This document shows positions 7,798-13,714 of a stretch of DNA of 13,714 bases, in pieces (positions within the stretch are counted from its first letter, which is position 1; every line of letters begins with the position of its first letter). This stretch comes from Phycisphaeraceae bacterium (GTDB lineage Bacteria; Planctomycetota; Phycisphaerae; Phycisphaerales; Phycisphaeraceae): contig JAJDCT010000082.1 in NCBI GenBank assembly GCA_029260695.1, positions 1-13,714 on the forward strand, given 5' to 3'. The translations under genes and the position numbers were made by a program. The notes under the pieces were generated by a model. The model did no database searches. It had not been told where the DNA came from and worked only from the letters and a program-made list of their open reading frames with translations.

Positions 7798-7833
7798 GGG
7801 GCGTCCGGGGGGGCATCCGGGTTTGTCTGGGGG
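7798..7833 (+). promoter_or_regulatory. G-quadruplex motif in the leader of the TadE-like gene
   Basis: Four G-runs (7798-7801, 7807-7813, 7819-7821, 7829-7833) are separated by loops of 5, 5 and 7 bases, meeting the usual G3+/N1-7 rule. They arise from four degenerate copies of a GTCCGGGG-like unit. The last run ends 7 bases before the GAAGGAG ribosome binding site, so a folded RNA or DNA quadruplex could affect expression of the whole cluster. No convincing promoter was found on this strand between 7620 and 7797. Confidence 0.5.
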
Positions 7834-7847
7834 TCTATTGGAAGGAG

Positions 7848-8660
7848 ATGATGGCGATCGAGCCCAACGGTTTAACGGCCACGGGCCTGCAGAAGCGGGT
7901 ATGGCTTGGTCTGCGCGACTGCCTGAATCTATCCGGCAAGCGGTGTCGCCGTGCGTGGGCTCATGAGGGCGGCACCGCGACGGTTGAGTTCTGCATGGTC
8001 TTCCCGATCGTCCTGTTCCTGATCCTGATCCTGGTACAGGCGACGCTCTTAATGGTCGGCAACCAATTCGTCCACTACGCCGCCTTCGCCGCGACCCGGT
8101 CGGCTATTGTCTACATCCCCGCGGACATGACGGATCAGGGCGGTGCCGGCCGTAACTCGATGTCCTTGACCAAGGGCACGCCCAAGTACGACGCGATCCG
8201 CGCCTCGGCCTACCTCGCCGTGATGCCCGTCTGCGGCAGGCTAGATGACAGCAACGAACCACTGCGCACAGACGAGTTCGTCGACGGCCTGCGCGACCAT
8301 TTCACCAGCTACGGCCAGGTTTCGCCCCGCTGGGTCGACACCCTCGCCGCCGACCGCCTGCGCTACGCCGCCGACAACACCGAAATCCAGATCATGCGGA
8401 CCGTCGTGACAAACAACGACGTAGTCTTTGAGGAGGTCCTGTCGGGTGACGATGCGTTCGGGCCCCGCGAGGCGATCACCGTTAGGATCGAGCACAAACT
8501 AAACCTCAGCGTCCCCTACGTCCGGGGCATCTTTGCCGACGACGACCACCCTAACGGCCGAGGTAAGTACGCCCTGGTCACAGCGCACTACACACTGACC
8601 AACGAGGGCGTCGACCCCGACCTGCCCGACAGGCCGCAGGTCGACAGGATAACCCAGTGA
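7848..8660 (+). CDS. TadE-like pseudopilin
   Basis: The 270-residue protein has a long basic N-terminus (residues 1-40), then GGTATVEF. This is a prepilin-type site with Gly42 at -1 and Glu47 at +5, followed by a hydrophobic helix at about 48-70. It is the hallmark of TadE/TadF minor pseudopilins, which are cut by a TadV/CpaA-type peptidase and act at the cell envelope. The rest, about 200 residues, is soluble and ends in a strand-rich tail. Its specific role is not readable. The 40-residue leader is long for this class. GAAGGAG (7841-7847) touches the first ATG. The second ATG at 7851 gives a still short 3-base gap, and either may be used. The gene is first in a plus-strand cluster with a 37-base gap to the kinase-like gene. 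Confidence 0.85.
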   Translation: MMAIEPNGLTATGLQKRVWLGLRDCLNLSGKRCRRAWAHEGGTATVEFCMVFPIVLFLILILVQATLLMVGNQFVHYAAFAATRSAIVYIPADMTDQGGAGRNSMSLTKGTPKYDAIRASAYLAVMPVCGRLDDSNEPLRTDEFVDGLRDHFTSYGQVSPRWVDTLAADRLRYAADNTEIQIMRTVVTNNDVVFEEVLSGDDAFGPREAITVRIEHKLNLSVPYVRGIFADDDHPNGRGKYALVTAHYTLTNEGVDPDLPDRPQVDRITQ

Positions 8661-8697
8661 TACGGCCCCCGATCAATCGACACACCGTAGAGATATC

Positions 8698-11289
8698 ATG
8701 ACGCAAGACCTAGAACAGCCCGCCCATGACCCCCAAGCCCCTTCGGGCGCACTCAAGCCAGGCGATACCCTGGGCCCTTACCAGATCGTGCGCGAATTAG
8801 GTGCCAACGAGGCGTCCGTGGTATGGCGTGCGCAGGACACGGCATCCGGCAAGGAGGTAGTCGTCCGTCAGTTGATACCCGGTTCACCCGCCGCACGCGA
8901 GCGGTCGTTCCTTCGGCGTTGCGAACGAGAGGTGCAGAAACAGCAGGCACTGGCCGGGAAGGTCCGGCGTGTTGTGTTGTTAAATGAATTGGCCGACGAC
9001 CCGCGCGGCGCGTTCGTCATCTCGGACTACGTCAGCGGCGCGAGTGTCGAGCAGTTGCTTTGCAGCCGCCCCGACCCGTTCGACCTGGTGCGAGGCTTGC
9101 GGATTATCCACGCAACCGCCAAGGTCCTTGAGCAGGTCCACGCCCAGGGGCTGACCCACGGCGGGCTCCGGCCCAGCAATATCATCCTCAGGCTAAGCGG
9201 CGGCGTGCAGGTTTGTGATATCGGGGTGACCGGCCTGATCGCCGACCAGGAAGCTCTCAGCCCTGCGTCGGCCAGGTATATGGCGCCCGAAGTCTTCCAC
9301 AGCGTGGCGGGTGACGCGACCTCGGATATCTACTCGCTGGGCATGGTCGCCTACGAGATGCTGGCTGGACGCGGCGCATTTGAGCAGGCGTTTAACGCCG
9401 TGCTCGGCGACCCGCACAACTCCGCCATACGGTGGATGAAATGGCACACCAACGCAAGGGTTCAGCCCCCACCGTTACACGAGTTGAATCCGCGCATCCC
9501 CGTCCGGTTGGGCGACCTGGTATCACGGATGATGGCCAAGGACCGCAGCAAACGCATCTCCTCCGCCGATCAACTGCTCGAAGCGATACAACGGCACTTC
9601 GGGAACAAGTCGATCGACCAGGCAGAGGTCTCTCCCGACGCCTTCACGCCCTCGGGACCCCAGGTCGCCGCGACCGGCCCGGGGGATACCGCCGTACTCC
9701 CGCAGCGAAGCAAGGCCCCTAAGATCATCGCGATCGCCGCCATGATCGTCGTAGCCCTGACCGCAGGGATCTGGCTGACCGTCAGCACGGTTCAGAGTCA
9801 GTCGCTCGCTCAGAGACGCGCCCTGTCTGCCGACGTGCTATCGGATGCCGACCGCGCTTACACCGCGGGGAAATTTAACCAGGCACAGGATCTTTACGAA
9901 ACTCAGGCACAGTCCTGGCCAGAGCAGGGTGACCCTCTGGGGCTGCACGGCAAAGCGGGGTCGCTGTTAGCCAAGGCTCAGATCGATATGGCCTCGGGTG
10001 GTTACGAATCGGCGTTGGGTTGGCTAAGCGAGTTGGACCGTCTTGGCGAGGCCGGGCCCGCAGACCGCCAGGCGGTCAAGTCGCTGACCGACGAGGTGCA
10101 GCGCCGCCAGTCGTTCGAGCAATCTGCTGCGACGATCCGTGAGCACCTCGACGCCGACCGATTCGCGCAGGCCCGCGCGATGATCCAGGAAACCCGGCGC
10201 AACGGACTCACCGACAAGGAAACCCAAACGCTCATGGACTTTCAGGTCCAGATCGATGCGCAGCTCGAGACCCAGCAGGTCGACGAAGCCCTCGCCGAGG
10301 CCGACCGACTAGCCGACACCGGCGACTTCTCCGGGGCGATCCACCACCTCACCGCCATCACCAACCGAGTTCAAAGCCCGCGCGTCGACGATCGGATCAA
10401 GACCCTTCAGGTCTCCGAGGACTTCAAGCAGGCCGTCGAGCAGGGCGAGTCAGCCGAGCGTGCCGGCAACCTGGCCTCGGCCGTCGGGTTTTTCGAGCAG
10501 GCATTGGCACTCAGTGCGGATGAGGAACTTTCGGCGCACGTCCCGGTACTTAAAGCCCGTGCCGCGGTTGAGCAGGGCCGTGGCATGGCGGAGGCCGGGG
10601 ACACCGCCGGTGCGCGGGAGGCGTTCACCGCCGCCTTGGGCTACGACCCCGACAACGCCGAGGCCCGGGGCTGGCTGGCGCGGATGAACGTCACGATCGA
10701 GAAGCGGTCACAGGTCCAGGCCGGCCGTCGTGCCGAAGCCTCCGGTGACTTGGTTCAAGCCGCCGGGCACTACCGCGGGGCGCTGAAGTACGGCCCCGAT
10801 GAGGAGCTGGAAGCCGACCTCCGGCGTGTGCTTGCCGGGGCCGCGCTAGCGCGGGCGGAGATCTTGTTAGCGGCCGGCCGGATCGACAAGGCAGGCACCG
10901 AGTTACTCAAGGCCAAAGGCCTCGCGCCAGACAGCGCAGCCGTAGCCGAAGCGCTTAATCGCCACGACATGCACGCACGCTACCGCGAGCTGCTTAAGCG
11001 CGGCGACGGGTTCGCCGGGCAGGGCCGATTCGCGCAGGCCAAACAGTCCTACCGCCAGGCCCGTGATGTGATGAACACCGAACAGGTCAACCACCGCCTT
11101 GATGACACAGAATTCAACCACCTGATCGCGCAGGCTCGCGGATACATCGAGAATGAACAGTGGGCCAGCGCCCGTGGGATACTCAACACCGCCGCGAAGC
11201 TGCGTATCACCGACGAGCTCACCGAGCTGCGCCAAAAGGTCCACGCCGGTCTTGAAGAATCAGCGGGAGGTGGCGATGACCAGGGATAA
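8698..11289 (+). CDS. Membrane pseudokinase with C-terminal TPR-like repeats
   Basis: The 863-residue protein has an N-terminal Ser/Thr-kinase-like domain (about 26-300), a transmembrane helix (about 343-364) and about ten TPR-like helical hairpins (about 381-835; clearest at 579-606 and 624-651). The kinase fold is recognisable from AlphaC Glu78, the RPSN segment (Asn161), APE (196-198) and SDIYSLGMVAYEML. Key positions are changed: the glycine loop reads LGANEASV, the VAIK lysine is Arg57, HRD is HGG (154-156), and DFG is DIG (Asp174 kept). Loss of both the ATP lysine and the catalytic aspartate predicts a pseudokinase. The kinase-like part should be cytoplasmic and the TPR part outside the membrane, suggesting a scaffold. 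The Shine-Dalgarno sequence is weak. A TACGG/CCGTA inverted pair (8661-8665, 8685-8689) lies in the short gap before it. It sits between TadE-like and TadG-like genes. Confidence 0.9.
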   Translation: MTQDLEQPAHDPQAPSGALKPGDTLGPYQIVRELGANEASVVWRAQDTASGKEVVVRQLIPGSPAARERSFLRRCEREVQKQQALAGKVRRVVLLNELADDPRGAFVISDYVSGASVEQLLCSRPDPFDLVRGLRIIHATAKVLEQVHAQGLTHGGLRPSNIILRLSGGVQVCDIGVTGLIADQEALSPASARYMAPEVFHSVAGDATSDIYSLGMVAYEMLAGRGAFEQAFNAVLGDPHNSAIRWMKWHTNARVQPPPLHELNPRIPVRLGDLVSRMMAKDRSKRISSADQLLEAIQRHFGNKSIDQAEVSPDAFTPSGPQVAATGPGDTAVLPQRSKAPKIIAIAAMIVVALTAGIWLTVSTVQSQSLAQRRALSADVLSDADRAYTAGKFNQAQDLYETQAQSWPEQGDPLGLHGKAGSLLAKAQIDMASGGYESALGWLSELDRLGEAGPADRQAVKSLTDEVQRRQSFEQSAATIREHLDADRFAQARAMIQETRRNGLTDKETQTLMDFQVQIDAQLETQQVDEALAEADRLADTGDFSGAIHHLTAITNRVQSPRVDDRIKTLQVSEDFKQAVEQGESAERAGNLASAVGFFEQALALSADEELSAHVPVLKARAAVEQGRGMAEAGDTAGAREAFTAALGYDPDNAEARGWLARMNVTIEKRSQVQAGRRAEASGDLVQAAGHYRGALKYGPDEELEADLRRVLAGAALARAEILLAAGRIDKAGTELLKAKGLAPDSAAVAEALNRHDMHARYRELLKRGDGFAGQGRFAQAKQSYRQARDVMNTEQVNHRLDDTEFNHLIAQARGYIENEQWASARGILNTAAKLRITDELTELRQKVHAGLEESAGGGDDQG

Positions 11290-13381
11290 ACCCCGTCTCA
11301 AAAAAACGTCACCACCTCACCACTGCGATCCTAAGCGCAGCAAAGGCTCGGGCACCCACCCTCCCCCGCGCTGCAAGGGCGTCGTGATGGTGATCGCACT
11401 GCTGGCGATTGTCCTCATCGCGTCGTTGCTGTTCTACGTCATCAACGTCGGCCGCAGCGTCCAGGGCCGGGTCGTAACACAACACGCCGCCGATTCGGCC
11501 GCGATCGGCGGGGCGGCGCAGGTCGCCCGGTCGATGAACACGGTCGCGATGAACAACGTCGAGACCGCCCGGCTGATCACGGCGGTCAGCGTGCTCGACG
11601 GACTCCCCCTGGCCGTGGACATGTCGATCACCGACGCAACCGAGGAAGGGCTCGGCGATCTCGACGCCGTAGGCCAGTCGGTCTCCGCACAAATTAATTC
11701 GGGTGTTATCGACACATGGTTCGATTCGATGCTGCGGACCATGATGGACGGGTCCGATTCTGAAAGCGTCGTCTCCGAGCAGAGACACCTCCGCGAACTA
11801 GATGAGTTGTTCCGCAACCAGCCCGATCTGATCCCGCAGATGACCCATTACATAGTAAAAAAGTCGGGTGAGATGGGCAGTATGCACAAAGCGATGCGAT
11901 CCATGGACGCTCACAGCCGGGCCGTGATGCAGACCTTCGGCGAGACGGCCCAGTCCGCTGCGACACGCTCCGTGCACGCCAACCTCGGCAACGACGACCC
12001 CGGCAACGCCGGCCTGCTCCTGCCCGCCGTACCGGGCATCCCTTGGGAACGCGGTGTGTTCGACGACTTCGAACGCCCGGTACGCTACGGCATGCTGCCC
12101 GGACAGGATCGGCGGCTGGTCGCAGACTCGGTTGCCAAAGGATTCGCACAGGTCGATGATGAGATCACAAACCGCGGGCCTTGGGACGCCGTCTTCGGCT
12201 GGCGTCTGCGCGTCCCCGATCCACAGCCGGAAATGCCCGGCATCAGCAACGCGCCAGTGCCTAACCCGCCCAGCGATCCTCAGACCGGTTACAAGCCTTT
12301 CGGCCCGGAAACCATGCTGATCCGCGGACTGTTCTGGAGCCCGTACAGCCAACTCCGCCAGCACATCTGGAACCTCTACTCAACCAAATCCAACTACCTC
12401 TGGGACGGCGAGGCCAGCCGAGATCTCTCCTACGGCTCCAACTGGGAAATCGATATCGACCACGACGACGAACGCTCGACCGACCGCAACAGCGACTACG
12501 TCTTCGGCCTGCCTCGATCGGATATACGACAGACCGCGTTTGTCATTGGAGAGATCAAGAGCCGGCTTGCCGACGAACAGGGCCACCCCGGCCGCAAAGG
12601 GATTACATGGAACAACATCCATGGCCGCGGCAGACGGCACTCCCCGTTTGTTATTTACCGCGGCGGCTGGTTCGACCCACGCGACGGTTCACCGATCAGA
12701 CTCAACCCACAATCTATTAAAGGCACGCCGACCTGGCGCAAGGTTCAAGACCACATCTGGCGACTCTCCGCCGTCTACGAAACTGACCCCCTAGGCCCGG
12801 AGCTCGGCGGTGACCTGTCCATCGGCCTACCCCCCAAACGTTCCCGCTCCGACGCCGACGGCAACTCGGAATACCAGGCACAGGAAGTCTACTGGGAGAT
12901 CGACGTCATGCTCATCGGCGTCAACGTCGGCCCGGGCGACACGGTCCGTAACCCCTGGGAGGGATTCGACCGCAACAGTGAAGATGCACCCGCGCCGATC
13001 GACTTCATCCACGAACAGTTCCAGCCCAACGACACCACCCGCCGACAATCTCTGACATTCCTCGGCGTAGCGAGACAGCCCAGCCGTCCGGACTTCTGGC
13101 CAACCCGATTTAACGGCGACCGGGCGTACCCCTACAACTCCGCCATCGCTCAGGCCTACGTCTTCAACAACCACTCATGGGATATGTGGACCCAGACATG
13201 GCAGGCCCAACTCCAACCCGTGACGCGCTTCGACGACTGGGTCGATCAGGCAGACGATGCCACGGCCGTCGTTCAAACCTTCCCCGAGTTAGTCCCCTGG
13301 CTAGAGCCCGACGAGGTCGAAGAGGTGGCCGAATACCTGCGCAGCGTCCAGACACTCGCGCCCGTGATGCTCAACCACTGA
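11276..13381 (+). CDS. TadG-like envelope protein
   Basis: The 701-residue protein has a basic, proline-rich N-terminus (1-35), one transmembrane helix (about 36-57) and then VTQHAADSAAIGGAAQVARS. That is the usual start of Tad/TadG-like proteins, where the helix continues into a long alanine-rich amphipathic stretch. The remaining roughly 600 residues should lie outside the cytoplasmic membrane. They are rich in Asp, Pro, Trp and aromatic residues and have no recognisable von Willebrand MIDAS motif. The closing 'AIAQAYVFNN...WTQTWQAQLQPV' resembles, from memory, the end of other TadG-like proteins that pack against pseudopilins. The frame opens upstream at 11153, but ATG 11276 is preferred because GGAGG lies 5 bases before it. 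The start overlaps the pseudokinase end by 14 bases, which suggests coupled translation. Confidence 0.82.
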   Translation: MTRDKPRLKKTSPPHHCDPKRSKGSGTHPPPRCKGVVMVIALLAIVLIASLLFYVINVGRSVQGRVVTQHAADSAAIGGAAQVARSMNTVAMNNVETARLITAVSVLDGLPLAVDMSITDATEEGLGDLDAVGQSVSAQINSGVIDTWFDSMLRTMMDGSDSESVVSEQRHLRELDELFRNQPDLIPQMTHYIVKKSGEMGSMHKAMRSMDAHSRAVMQTFGETAQSAATRSVHANLGNDDPGNAGLLLPAVPGIPWERGVFDDFERPVRYGMLPGQDRRLVADSVAKGFAQVDDEITNRGPWDAVFGWRLRVPDPQPEMPGISNAPVPNPPSDPQTGYKPFGPETMLIRGLFWSPYSQLRQHIWNLYSTKSNYLWDGEASRDLSYGSNWEIDIDHDDERSTDRNSDYVFGLPRSDIRQTAFVIGEIKSRLADEQGHPGRKGITWNNIHGRGRRHSPFVIYRGGWFDPRDGSPIRLNPQSIKGTPTWRKVQDHIWRLSAVYETDPLGPELGGDLSIGLPPKRSRSDADGNSEYQAQEVYWEIDVMLIGVNVGPGDTVRNPWEGFDRNSEDAPAPIDFIHEQFQPNDTTRRQSLTFLGVARQPSRPDFWPTRFNGDRAYPYNSAIAQAYVFNNHSWDMWTQTWQAQLQPVTRFDDWVDQADDATAVVQTFPELVPWLEPDEVEEVAEYLRSVQTLAPVMLNH

Positions 13382-13399
13382 GATGTACGTCATGTATAA

Positions 13400-13570
13400 A
13401 CCACAGAGACACAGAGGCACAAAGAAAACGGCGAGAGGGAATCCACCGATCCCGCAGATGACGCATGTTTTCCGGCTCTATCGCGCTCTTGGCTTTTATC
13501 TGCGCAATCTGTGTAATCCGCGGATCACGCCCTCTTCTCCTCCTTCTCCGCGCCTCTGTGCATCTGTGGT
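13400..13570. repeat. 171-bp palindromic CCACAGAG-type dispersed repeat
   Basis: The outer arms (13400-13418 and 13552-13570) are inverted copies matching at 17 of 19 positions and contain ACCACAGA and CACAGAGGC. A second inner pair (13441-13465 and 13501-13525) matches at 18 of 25, with a purine-rich/pyrimidine-rich stretch between the pairs and a 35-base centre. Translating out of either end gives the same junk peptide (LCASV), as expected for an inverted repeat. The core resembles a non-coding repeat family that I recall from many environmental genomes; this was not checked against a database. It carries no gene of its own and fills most of the 187-base gap after the TadG-like gene. Confidence 0.85.
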
Positions 13571-13714
13571 GAAATCTCACCGAGCCCAGGGCACCGCGAT
13601 GATGGAAACCGTCCTCGTCCTCCCGCTGGTACTGGTCATCTTGGCGTTGCTGTTCTTCTTTGGGCAGGCGATGACCCGGCTGCAACGATCCAGTGTCACC
13701 GACCGTTACGAGGC
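13569..13714 (+). CDS. Second TadE-like pseudopilin, N-terminal fragment
   Basis: The gene is cut by the window end. From GTG 13569 the product has a short basic leader (MKSHRAQG), then TAMME and a hydrophobic helix (VLVLPLVLVILALLFFFG). Glycine at -1 and glutamate at +5 make a clean prepilin-type processing site, as in the first TadE-like gene. ATG 13599 has a possible AGGG 7 bases upstream, but a protein started there would lack the glycine and leader, so it is less likely. GTG 13566 is equally possible. No Shine-Dalgarno sequence precedes either GTG, and both overlap the terminal ACCACAG arm of the palindromic repeat, read here as CTGTGGT. The product should be an inner-membrane-anchored pseudopilin of the same assembly. 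Confidence 0.72.
   Translation, partial: MKSHRAQGTAMMETVLVLPLVLVILALLFFFGQAMTRLQRSSVTDRYE

Noticed and set aside
11153..11275. Upstream extension of the TadG-like frame
   Set aside because: It lies inside the pseudokinase coding region. GGAGG 5 bases before ATG 11276 marks the start, and the extra 41 residues show no signal-like features.
13371..13685. 104-codon minus-strand open frame across the repeat
   Set aside because: It is a translation of the palindromic repeat (the LCASV-type junk peptide) and runs antisense to the TadE-like start.

Overview
The window is GC-rich and densely coding. It looks like chromosomal DNA of a member of the Planctomycetota, perhaps Phycisphaerae. That assignment is inferred from the mix of a kinase-like/TPR membrane protein, Tad-type pseudopilins and a CCACAGAG-type dispersed repeat. 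There is no rRNA or marker gene to prove it.

Left half (1-7589): a purine-breakdown locus. The window opens in the C-terminal end of a plus-strand amidohydrolase, probably guanine deaminase (guanine to xanthine). Facing it on the minus strand, in order of transcription, are ade (adenine to hypoxanthine), xdhA (2Fe-2S/FAD subunit), xdhB (molybdenum subunit) and xdhC (cofactor insertion factor). A secreted protein with two OB-fold-like stretches follows. Together these would turn adenine and guanine into hypoxanthine and xanthine and then urate. No uricase or later step lies in the window. A good sigma-70-like promoter precedes ade, and a perfect TATAAT box precedes xdhA. Both ade and xdhA carry short in-frame tandem duplications in loop regions.

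Middle (7590-7847): a divergent intergenic region. It has the ade promoter on the minus strand and, on the plus strand, a four-run G-quadruplex motif just ahead of the next ribosome binding site.

Right half (7848-13714): a compact plus-strand cluster. It contains a TadE-like pseudopilin with a prepilin-type G/TATVE site and a long membrane protein whose N-terminal kinase fold lacks key catalytic residues and is followed by about ten TPR-like hairpins. Next is a 701-residue TadG-like protein that overlaps the kinase gene by 14 bases. After a 171-bp imperfect palindromic repeat comes the start of a second TadE-like pseudopilin, cut by the window end. The repeat appears to supply the start codon of this last gene. 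The cluster looks like the structural part of an envelope Tad-like assembly with a pseudokinase/TPR scaffold. No Tad ATPase, secretin, platform protein or prepilin peptidase is in view.
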